From DASUPK01 sp963747425 (lineage in GTDB: Bacteria; Actinomycetota; Thermoleophilia; Solirubrobacterales; 70-9): a DNA stretch of 64,000 nucleotides. Made by a program: the position numbers and the translations under genes. The notes under the pieces are model-generated. The model was not told the origin of the DNA. It worked only from the letters and a program-made list of their open reading frames with translations, and ran no database searches. The stretch is from positions 124,001-188,000 of the forward strand of contig CAVVFJ010000012.1 in assembly GCA_963747425.1 (NCBI GenBank). Reading direction: 5' to 3'. Below, in pieces: positions 55,439 to 62,980 of this stretch; position 1 is the first letter of the stretch; each line of letters begins with the position of its first letter.

Positions 55439-56847
55439 TCCCAGTCGCCGCGCTGTCGCCCAACAGCGACTTCGTCACCGCCTGCTACATCGTCGCCTTC
55501 TCCCTGTTCATCTTCGGGATCCGGCAGGGCACCCACCCGAGCACGGCGCGCCGCGGCAACCTGATCGCCGCGGCCGGGATGCTGATCGCGATCGCGATCA
55601 CGCTCTCGACGGACGTGATCGGGAACGGCGTGCTGATCCTGATCGGAATCCTGATCGGCACCGCGGTCGGCGTGGTCGCCTCCCTCCGGGTGCAGATGAC
55701 CGACATGCCGCAGATGGTCGCCCTCTACAACGGCGTCGGCGGCGGCGCCGCGGCGCTGATCTCCTGGTCGGAGTTCCGGCACGTCTCGGCCGGAGGCTCG
55801 AGCATCCCGCTCGACGTCTTCGTCCCGATCCTGTTCTCCACCGTGATCGGCTCCGTCTCCTTCTGGGGGTCGAACATCGCCTTCGGCAAGCTCCAGGCGA
55901 TCATCCCGAGCCGGCCCGTCCAGTTCCCGGGCCAGCACATCTTCAACGGGCTGCTGCTCGCAGCGATCCTGGCCGGCTGCATCGTGCTCGGCATCGATCA
56001 CGACTCGCCGTCGCAGGGCCTCTACATCGGGGTGCTGATCGGGGCGGCGGTGCTGGGCAACCTCTTCGTGCTGCCGATCGGCGGCGCCGACATGCCGGTG
56101 GTGATCTCGCTGCTCAATGCCTTCACCGGGCTCGCCGCGGCAGCCGCGGGGTTCGCCCTCGACAACGTCGTCCTGATCGTCGCCGGCACCCTGGTCGGCT
56201 CCTCGGGAACGATCCTCACGCTCGAGATGAGCCGGGCGATGAATCGCTCGATCGGAAACCTGCTCTTCTCCGGCTTCGGCGCCGTCAGCGCGTCCGCGGG
56301 GGAGAGGGAGGAGCGCCCGGTTCACTCGATCGGCGCCGAGGACGCCGCGATCAAGCTCGGCTACGCCGACTCCGTCGTCTTCGTCCCCGGCTACGGCATG
56401 GCGGTGGCCCAGGCTCAGCACGCGGTCAAGGAGCTCGCGGACGAGCTGCAGAAGCGCGGCGTCGAGGTCAACTACGCGATTCACCCCGTCGCCGGCCGGA
56501 TGCCGGGCCATATGAACGTCCTGCTCGCCGAGGCCGACGTCCCCTACGAGCAGCTCAAGGAGATGGACGAGATCAACCCCGAGATGCCGCGCACCGATGT
56601 CGCCGTGGTGATCGGTGCCAACGACGTCACCAACCCCGCGGCGAATGACGATCCCAACTCGCCGATCGCCGGGATGCCGATCATCGAGGTCGACCAGGCC
56701 CGCGAGGTGATCGTGATCAAGCGCAGCCTCAGCCCGGGCTTCGCCGGGATCGACAACGATCTCTTCTACAAGGACAACACCTCGATGCTGTTCAGCGACG
56801 CGAAGGGCGCGGCCTCGGACATCGCCGCACAGGTGGAAGAGCTCTAG
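55435..56847 (+). CDS. pntB: NAD(P) transhydrogenase beta subunit
   Basis: The 470-residue protein has about nine membrane helices (residues 10-260), including PQMVALYNGVGGGAAALISW near 83-102. The soluble NADP-binding domain near 290-470 follows, with VVFVPGYGMAVAQAQHAVKE, HPVAGRMPGHMNVLLAEADV, DVAVVIGANDVTNPAA and VIKRSLSPGFAGIDNDLFY. It forms the membrane and NADP(H) part of transhydrogenase. Its stop codon shares CTAG with the convergent LapA gene. Confidence 0.95.
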   Translation: MIPVAALSPNSDFVTACYIVAFSLFIFGIRQGTHPSTARRGNLIAAAGMLIAIAITLSTDVIGNGVLILIGILIGTAVGVVASLRVQMTDMPQMVALYNGVGGGAAALISWSEFRHVSAGGSSIPLDVFVPILFSTVIGSVSFWGSNIAFGKLQAIIPSRPVQFPGQHIFNGLLLAAILAGCIVLGIDHDSPSQGLYIGVLIGAAVLGNLFVLPIGGADMPVVISLLNAFTGLAAAAAGFALDNVVLIVAGTLVGSSGTILTLEMSRAMNRSIGNLLFSGFGAVSASAGEREERPVHSIGAEDAAIKLGYADSVVFVPGYGMAVAQAQHAVKELADELQKRGVEVNYAIHPVAGRMPGHMNVLLAEADVPYEQLKEMDEINPEMPRTDVAVVIGANDVTNPAANDDPNSPIAGMPIIEVDQAREVIVIKRSLSPGFAGIDNDLFYKDNTSMLFSDAKGAASDIAAQVEEL

Positions 56848-57080
56848 TTGTCGCCGTGGCGGCGGAAGCGCGGCAGCGCCAGGCCGATCACGAAGCCGAG
56901 GATCGCGGCCAGCAGCAGAGCAAAGATCAGCGGGATGTTGGTGGTCGAGAAGAAGAACTTCACGTCCACCTTCTGGGTGTTCTGCAGGACGAAGATCACG
57001 GCGAGCACCAGCGCGATTACCGTGATGTAGAACCCCGCGCCGCGTTGCTTGCCGGGTGTCGGCGAGAGCTCGTCGGACAC
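56844..57080 (-). CDS. LapA-domain (DUF1049) small membrane protein
   Basis: The 78-residue protein has two membrane helices (YITVIALVLAVIFVLQNTQK at about 18-37, IFALLLAAILGFVIGLALPR at about 51-70) separated by VDVKFFFSTTNIPL. This is the exact LapA layout with the characteristic Q-N and basic C-terminus. Function in actinobacteria is unknown. It is alone on its strand. Confidence 0.87.
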   Translation of the reverse strand: MSDELSPTPGKQRGAGFYITVIALVLAVIFVLQNTQKVDVKFFFSTTNIPLIFALLLAAILGFVIGLALPRFRRHGDN

Positions 57081-57173
57081 GGCGCGACCCTAGCACTGGT
57101 TCGAGGCTGATTGGCGAGTCTTCGGTGACGTTCGCGCGCCTTCGGTCGGTGCCGGCCGCCTAGCTTCACCTGC

Positions 57174-58253
57174 GTGTGCCCGAACCAGATCGGGGCAGGG
57201 GACGGTCGAGTGGATCGCGCTGATCGCGCTGGTCTCGCTGGCCCTCGGGTCGCTCGCCTGGCTGATCGGTCTGCGGTTTCCCGGGATGGCTCTGGCATAC
57301 GAGATCGGCGAGCGGATCATCTGCGCGGTCAAGCTGAGCTACGGCTGCCGCAGCGACCCCCAGCTCGCGGTGGCTTACGGGGACCTCGCGTCCGAGGTCC
57401 GCGACAACGCCCCGCGTGTCGTCTACGAGCGCGGCATGAGGGCGCTGCCCGTCGACTTCCGCAGCTGTCGCTCGCCCACCTGTTCGGACGGCCCGGAGAC
57501 GGGGCGAGTGGCGCGCTCGCTGGCCGGGCGACCGGTCGCGGCGTTCACCCACGTCGTCGATTGCCGCGACCCGGCGCGCGGCGAGGCCCGCGGCTATGAC
57601 TGCACCGGCGAGCGCGCCGGGCGCGTCTACATCCAGTACTGGACCTACTACGGCGACTCCGCCACCTCGCGCGGCACCCCGATCCTGGGAGCGGCCGGCT
57701 TCCACTCAGACGATTGGGAGGGCTACCAGGTGCGCATCGACCAGGACGGCGGCGTCGACGCCCGCGCCAGCTCCCACAACGGCTACAACGGCGCCGACGC
57801 ACCGGCGGTCGACTGGGCATCGGATGCCTCGGGGAAGGTGCCGGGCGCCTCGGCGATCAGGGACGCCACCGAGCGGCTCGGGCTCCGCGACGAGCGGGGA
57901 TGGACGCCCTCGGAGGGGACCCTCTTCGTCTCCGGCGGTAGCCACGCCGGGCACGCGACCGAGGTGTCGCTGCGCCGGGAGCTCGCGGGCCTGCTGGCGA
58001 GCACCCGGCTGGCAATCGAGGACAAGCGGCTGAAGGGCCCGCTGGCGCGCCTGGAGGAGCGACGGCGCCAGGAGCTGCTGGCCGATCGGATCGGCAGCGC
58101 GCTCTTCGGCCCGGGCGCGAGAACGACTCCCGCGGCAGCGTCAAGCTGATCCCGATCGAGACCCTCCCCGATCGCGACTCCTACTCCTTCGCGATCAGCC
58201 CGCCCTGGCGGAAGCGGGTCTATCGCGATCCCGAGTACCAGGGCACCGACTGA
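57174..58253 (+). pseudogene. single-pass surface protein of unknown family, apparent frameshifts at both ends
   Basis: The central frame (ATG 57286 to TGA 58149) encodes a soluble cysteine-containing domain with RVYIQYWTYYGDSATS, AAGFHSDDWEGYQVRI and LFVSGGSHAGHATEVS. Upstream in the same frame, without any start codon, lies a membrane helix preceded by SGQGTVEWIALIALVSLALG, a prepilin-like start. GTG 57174 (7 nt after a TAGCTT box) would serve if the CCC at 57179-57181 were one base different. At the other end, near 58113, one added base would replace a poor tail by ENDSRGSVKLIPIETLPDRD...YQGTD, ending at TGA 58251-58253. No family was recognised. Confidence 0.6.
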
Positions 58254-58307
58254 AGAATCAGTGTTTTTCCCTCTGGACATTCGTTCGAATCCATAGAGAA
58301 TGCCGCG

Positions 58308-59906
58308 ATGCCCTCGACTCGCCGCTCAAGGGGGAGCGGTCGGCACGTGCTCGCGCATGTGGCGCTGCTGTTCGCTGCCTGCGTCGCGGTGACGGTGCTC
58401 TCCCTGACCGTACTCGGCGGCAACCGGGTCCAGGCATCCCCGCCACATCCTCCGCACGGCGACGGCGTCCACCCGGGCGGCGGCAACGATCACCTCGACA
58501 ACAGCGGGCACACCCTCCATCCACACCCCGCGCCACCTCCTTCCCCCCCCCCCCCGCCGCCCGACAACCCGCCGCCCGACAACCCGCCCCCCGACCAGCC
58601 GCCGCCCGGCAAGCCGCCGCCCAAGGCCACGCCGCCCAGGGCCACACCGCCCGTCGTTCAGCCGGGCCCCACCGCTGCGCCCGCGCCCACAGCGAGCGGC
58701 TTCGGTGGGGTCGCCGCCGCAAAGGCCAGCGGCAGCGCCAAGGGCGGCTCGGGAGGATCCACGGGGAGCGTGATCGTCACGCCCGTGCCCGATCCGGTCG
58801 CCCACCCCTCGGCCAAGCACGCGAAGAAGCCGAAGGTCATCCAGACGGCAGCGCTCCCCCCGGCTCCGATCAGCGCCCCGGCGGCGCCGGAGTCAAATCC
58901 GAACCGCTCGACCTTCGCCGACAGGCTCCTGGCGCCCACCGCGATCGACCTCTCCGCCAAGAACCTCGGTGAGGGCGGCATGCTCGCGCTGCTGCTGGCG
59001 GCCCTTCTCTACCTGCCGGTGACCATCTTCAACAAGGCGACGGAGAAGAACCACGAGGCGGTGAAGCAGTTCTTCGCTCGCCCACGCGCCTGGCTTGCCT
59101 TCCTGTTCGGATGGATCCCGTTCAAGAAGCACCCGGCGATCACGCTGATCCTCGGGGTGATCGCGAGCGCCGGTCTCTTCTCGTTCATCGAGCCAGGCTT
59201 CCCAACGGAGGAGGGCGCGCTTCAGTACCTGATCGGGATGGTGCTCGGATTCGCCCTGGTATCGATCGTCTTCTTCTCCACCTGGCGGCTCGTGCTTCAC
59301 AGACTCGAGCCGGAGGGGAAGGGGGAATGGAAGCTCTATCCGCCTTTCATCCTGCTGGCTGCGTTCCTGGTGATCATGGCCCGGTTGGCGCACTTCATTC
59401 CGGGCGTCGTGCTCGGGACGGTCGCCGAGTACGAGCCGGCCAAGAAGCTGAGCACGCGGACCGCGGGCATCCGGGTCGCGACCACCTACGGAGTCCTGAT
59501 GGTCCTGGGTATCGCCGCCTGGTTCGCCTGGATCCCGGTCGAGCATGCCGCCGCAAAGGAGGGCGCGAGCTCGTTGACCCTGATCCTCGATTCCGCGCTG
59601 GCGATCACCTTCGTCTCAGGGCTCGAGTCGGTGGCCTTCGGCCTGATCCCGATGAAGTTCCTCGACGGCAACGACCTCTTCACCTGGCACAAGGGCCTCT
59701 GGGCACTGATGTGGGGGGCGGCCCTGACCTGGTTCTCGATCGTGATCCTGCACCCCGCACTGAGCACCTACGGCGAGCTCAGTAGCGGCCGCGCGGTCTG
59801 GTTCGTCCTCCTCTTCTCGACGCTGATGGTGATCGCGCTGTCGACCTGGGCCTACTTCCGGCTGCGGGACGCGCGCCTCGCGCGCGCCGAGGAGAGCGCC
59901 ACCTAG
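58308..59906 (+). CDS. polytopic membrane protein with proline-rich extracellular region
   Basis: The 532-residue product has an N-terminal signal anchor (about 15-36), a long His/Pro/Gly-rich region with poly-Pro and repeated DNPPP/DQPPP units (about 45-110), an Ala/Ser linker, and from about residue 225 seven or eight membrane helices. The helix pair RLAHFIPGVVLGTVAEYEPA and SGLESVAFGLIPMKFLDGND (about 445-464) resembles the LDG region of site-2-protease-like (M50) folds, but no HExxH is present, so protease function is not claimed. The coding region includes an uninterrupted run of 13 C at 58543-58555. Confidence 0.75.
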   Translation: MPSTRRSRGSGRHVLAHVALLFAACVAVTVLSLTVLGGNRVQASPPHPPHGDGVHPGGGNDHLDNSGHTLHPHPAPPPSPPPPPPDNPPPDNPPPDQPPPGKPPPKATPPRATPPVVQPGPTAAPAPTASGFGGVAAAKASGSAKGGSGGSTGSVIVTPVPDPVAHPSAKHAKKPKVIQTAALPPAPISAPAAPESNPNRSTFADRLLAPTAIDLSAKNLGEGGMLALLLAALLYLPVTIFNKATEKNHEAVKQFFARPRAWLAFLFGWIPFKKHPAITLILGVIASAGLFSFIEPGFPTEEGALQYLIGMVLGFALVSIVFFSTWRLVLHRLEPEGKGEWKLYPPFILLAAFLVIMARLAHFIPGVVLGTVAEYEPAKKLSTRTAGIRVATTYGVLMVLGIAAWFAWIPVEHAAAKEGASSLTLILDSALAITFVSGLESVAFGLIPMKFLDGNDLFTWHKGLWALMWGAALTWFSIVILHPALSTYGELSSGRAVWFVLLFSTLMVIALSTWAYFRLRDARLARAEESAT

Positions 59907-60670
59907 CGAGGGGGCATCCGGAGCGCGCCGTCCAGCCGGATCGCCTCACCGTTAAGCATGGTGTTCGAGACGATCTCGCAGGCGAGCTGGCCGTATTCCT
60001 CCGGCCTACCGAGCCTGGAGGGGAAGGGGATGCCGGCGCCGAGGGCCTCGCGCTGCTCCTCGGGCAGCGCCGCCAGCAGCGGGGTGTCGAACAGACCCGG
60101 CGCGATGGTGTTGACGCGGATGCCGCGGCCGGCCATGTCGCGGGCGGCCGGCAGGGTGAGCGCGACCACGCCACCCTTGGAGGCCGAGTAGGCCACCTGC
60201 CCGATCTGGCCGTCCCAAGCCGCGATCGAGGCGGTGTTGACGCAGACTCCTCGCTCGCCCTCGTCGTCGGGGTCATTGTCTGACATCGCCGTGCAGGCGA
60301 GCCGCAGCACGTTGAACGTCCCGATCAGGTTCACCTTGATCACGTTGTGGAAGATCTCGAGGTCGTGGGGTCCCTGCTTGGAGGCGGTCCGCTGGGCCCA
60401 GCCGATCCCAGCGCAGCAGACCGAGATCCGCAGGCCGCCAGGGGCGTCCGCAGCCGCGTCGATCGCGGCCTGCACCGGCTCCGGCTCCATCACGTTCACC
60501 TCAACGAACGCGGCTCCCTCGCCCAGCTCGGCGGCCAGGGCCTCGCCCTTCTCCGCGTTCAGATCGGCGATGACCACGGATGCCCCGCGCTCGTGCAGTG
60601 CCCGAGCCGTCGCGGCGCCGAGGCCCGATGCCCCGCCGGCGACCAGCGCGCTTGCCCCGTCGATCTTCAT
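59903..60670 (-). CDS. short-chain dehydrogenase (3-hydroxyacyl-CoA dehydrogenase type 2-like)
   Basis: From ATG 60670 the 255-residue enzyme has the nucleotide motif GGASGLGAATARAL near residues 12-25, ADLNAEKGE near 36 (Asp favouring NAD), the CCAGIGWA segment, catalytic Ser in VNTASIAAWDG, Tyr-x-x-x-Lys in AYSASKGG near 156-163, and APGLFDTPLLAALP near 188. This pattern matches HSD17B10-like 3-hydroxyacyl-CoA or 3-hydroxy-2-methylbutyryl-CoA dehydrogenases of fatty-acid and isoleucine breakdown. The open frame extends further upstream but without homology. It is divergent from egtB. Confidence 0.9.
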   Translation of the reverse strand: MKIDGASALVAGGASGLGAATARALHERGASVVIADLNAEKGEALAAELGEGAAFVEVNVMEPEPVQAAIDAAADAPGGLRISVCCAGIGWAQRTASKQGPHDLEIFHNVIKVNLIGTFNVLRLACTAMSDNDPDDEGERGVCVNTASIAAWDGQIGQVAYSASKGGVVALTLPAARDMAGRGIRVNTIAPGLFDTPLLAALPEEQREALGAGIPFPSRLGRPEEYGQLACEIVSNTMLNGEAIRLDGALRMPPR

Positions 60671-60734
60671 CGGCGGGGGACCATATTCGACCCGGCGACG
60701 CGACCCGCGCGCCGAGTCGGCGGTCCCTCCTCGG

Positions 60735-60740
60735 TAGTCT
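60735..60740 (+). promoter_or_regulatory. -10 box TAGTCT of the egt operon
   Basis: TAGTCT is followed by 6 nt and then ATC at 60747, the in-frame position where other genes of this window have ATG or GTG. Confidence 0.4.
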
Positions 60741-60746
60741 TGATCG

Positions 60747-61985
60747 ATCGCGGAGGTTGCCGCACCGAAGGAGGGTGGTCCTCGTCCCGCTTCCGATCGC
60801 AAGGCCGAGCTGGCCGAGTGTCTGGAGGAGGCACGCGTCCATACCCTCAAGCTGATCGAGCCGCTCACGGAGGAGCAGCTCAACCGGGTCTACGACCCGA
60901 TCCTCAGCCCGCTGATCTGGGATCTCGGGCACATCGGAAACTTCGAGGAGCTCTGGCTGGTCCAGCGAATCGGCGGCCGCGAGCCGCTGCGGGGCGACCT
61001 CGGCGAGCTCTACGACGCGATCGAGCAGCCGCGGAAGATCCGGGGCGAGCTGCCGATCCTGCGCGCGGACGAGGTCCGCCCCTACATGGACCAAGTGCGC
61101 GAGAGGACCCTGGAGGTCCTCGGCGAGATCGAGCTGGATCCGGAGGACCGGCTGCTCGCCGACGGTTTCGTCTACGAGATGCTGCTCGCGCACGAGTACC
61201 AGCACAACGAGACGATGCTGCAGCTCCTCCAGATGATCGAGGCCTACGACCCGGTGGAGGTCGACGGCACGCCGGCCGCCGAGGCGGTCACGGATGGGCC
61301 GGAGATGGTCCGCGTCGACGGCGGCGCCCACGAGATCGGCGCTCCGGCGGAGGGCTTCGCCTACGACAACGAGCGACCGCGCCACCGCGTCGAGCTCGAG
61401 CCCTTCCTGATCGACCGGGCGCCGGTGACCAACGGCGCCTACATCGCCTACCTCGAGGAGACCGGCGCTGAGCCGCCCATGTACTGGGAGCGAGACGGGG
61501 ATGGAGGCTGGGTGCGCGCCGCGATGGGCCGGACCGAGGAGGTCAATCCTGCGCTGCCCGTGATCCACGTCTCCTGGAACGAGGCTGACGCGTTCGCCCG
61601 CTGGGCCGGCAAGCGACTGCCGACCGAGCAGGAGTGGGAGGCAGCGGCGGCCGGCGCCAGCCCGGATCGCGCCAACCTGGATGAGCTGTCCTTCGGATGC
61701 GCCCCGGCCGGCGCTTACGCCGACTCGTGCGCCCGTTGCGGTGCGGTGCAGATGCTGGGCGACGTCTGGGAGTGGACGAGCTCGGACTTCACCGCGTACC
61801 CAGGCTTCGCCGCCTTTCCCTACCCCGAGTACTCCGAGGTCTTCTTCGGCGACAGCTACAAGGTCCTGCGCGGTGGGGCCTGGGCCACCCGCCGCAACGT
61901 GATCAGGACGAGCTTCCGCAACTGGGACCTACCCGAGCGGCGGCAGATCTTCTCCGGCATCCGTTGCGCCAGGAACGACGTATGA
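60747..61985 (+). CDS. egtB: hercynylcysteine sulfoxide synthase EgtB
   Basis: The reading frame is open from 60744. It carries the full EgtB sequence: DinB-like domain with IWDLGHIGNFEELW (His62) and HEYQHNE (His149, His153, Glu155; HxxxHxE iron site), then the formylglycine-enzyme-like domain with PVTNGAYIAYLEE, GDVWEWTSSDFTAYP, VLRGGAWATR and FSGIRCARNDV. EgtB is the iron enzyme joining hercynine to a cysteine thiol donor with O2 in ergothioneine synthesis. No ATG, GTG or TTG exists in frame before codon 114 (61086), which would delete the first histidine ligand. The AUC at 60747 is a candidate start. It overlaps egtD by ATGA. Confidence 0.85.
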   Translation: MAEVAAPKEGGPRPASDRKAELAECLEEARVHTLKLIEPLTEEQLNRVYDPILSPLIWDLGHIGNFEELWLVQRIGGREPLRGDLGELYDAIEQPRKIRGELPILRADEVRPYMDQVRERTLEVLGEIELDPEDRLLADGFVYEMLLAHEYQHNETMLQLLQMIEAYDPVEVDGTPAAEAVTDGPEMVRVDGGAHEIGAPAEGFAYDNERPRHRVELEPFLIDRAPVTNGAYIAYLEETGAEPPMYWERDGDGGWVRAAMGRTEEVNPALPVIHVSWNEADAFARWAGKRLPTEQEWEAAAAGASPDRANLDELSFGCAPAGAYADSCARCGAVQMLGDVWEWTSSDFTAYPGFAAFPYPEYSEVFFGDSYKVLRGGAWATRRNVIRTSFRNWDLPERRQIFSGIRCARNDV

Positions 61986-62980
61986 ACAGCATCGACGCCG
62001 CTGCCACCGATCGCATCACGGTCGAGGTCAATCTGCCTCCGGGCGGGCCACTGTCCGGAATGGCGGCCGACGTCCGGGCCGGGCTGACCAGTCCCTTCAA
62101 GGAGCTCTCGCCGCGCTACTTCTACGACGAGCGGGGCTCCGAGCTCTTCGAGCAGATCACCGAGCTGGAGGAGTACTACCCGACGCGCTGTGAGCGGGAG
62201 ATCCTCCACGACCAGGCCGCGGAGATCTGCAAGGCGGCCAATCGCCCGGCCAGCCTGATCGAGCTCGGCTCGGGCTCAGCGCGCAAGACCCAGGTCCTGC
62301 TGGACGCGATGAGGAACGCCAATTGCCTGGAGACCTACTGCCCGGTCGACATCTCGGAGGAGATCACTCGCGACACCGCAGAGCGGATCGCGACCGAGTA
62401 CGAGGGGATCAACGTCCGCGGGCTGGTCTGCGACTTCGAGTTCGATCTCGAGCGCGTGCCGGTCGGCGGTCCGAGGGTGATCGCCCTGCTGGGCGGGACC
62501 ATCGGGAACTTCGCCCCTCATCAGCGCGCGAGCTTCCTGCGCCGCATCGCCAACCTGCTCGACCCCGAGGACCGTTTCCTGCTCGGCACGGACCTGGTCA
62601 AGGACCCGGACATTCTGGAGCCGGCCTACAACGATTCGAAGGGCGTCACCGCCGAGTTCAACAAGAACGTGCTCGCGGTCCTCAACCGGGAGCTCGACGC
62701 CGACTTCGAGGTCGACTCCTTCGAGCACGTCGCGCGCTGGGACCCCGAGAACCTCTGGGTCGACATCCGCCTGCGCTCACTCGCGAACCAGGTGGTCAAC
62801 GTCTCGGCGCTCGACATGCTCGTCCCCTTCGGCGCAGGCGAGGAGATGCGCACCGAGATCTCCACGAAGTTCCTCCGTCCGGGCCTGGAGGGGATCTACG
62901 CCGAGGCCGGTCTCGAGCTCACCGACTGGTGGACCGACTCCGAGGGCCTCTACGCCCTCTCGCTCGCCCGGGCTGTCTAG
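61982..62980 (+). CDS. egtD: L-histidine N-alpha-methyltransferase EgtD
   Basis: The 332-residue protein begins MNSIDAAATDRITVEVNLPP and has the EgtD pattern: LSPRYFYDERGSELFEQITE near 38-57, YYPTRCEREIL, SAM-binding LIELGSGSARKTQVLLDAM near 83-101, YCPVDISEE, LGGTIGNFAPHQRASFLRRI near 167-186, and the histidine-binding C-terminal region with TEISTKF and GLYALSLA. It makes hercynine by triple methylation of histidine. It is translationally coupled to egtB. No egtA, egtC or egtE is present here. Confidence 0.95.
   Translation: MNSIDAAATDRITVEVNLPPGGPLSGMAADVRAGLTSPFKELSPRYFYDERGSELFEQITELEEYYPTRCEREILHDQAAEICKAANRPASLIELGSGSARKTQVLLDAMRNANCLETYCPVDISEEITRDTAERIATEYEGINVRGLVCDFEFDLERVPVGGPRVIALLGGTIGNFAPHQRASFLRRIANLLDPEDRFLLGTDLVKDPDILEPAYNDSKGVTAEFNKNVLAVLNRELDADFEVDSFEHVARWDPENLWVDIRLRSLANQVVNVSALDMLVPFGAGEEMRTEISTKFLRPGLEGIYAEAGLELTDWWTDSEGLYALSLARAV

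Noticed and set aside
57286..58149. Simple annotation of this frame as a complete gene starting at ATG 57286
   Set aside because: A membrane helix with a prepilin-like lead lies in the same frame directly upstream, and a better C-terminus exists one frame over downstream, so the ATG-to-stop frame is probably only the middle of the gene.
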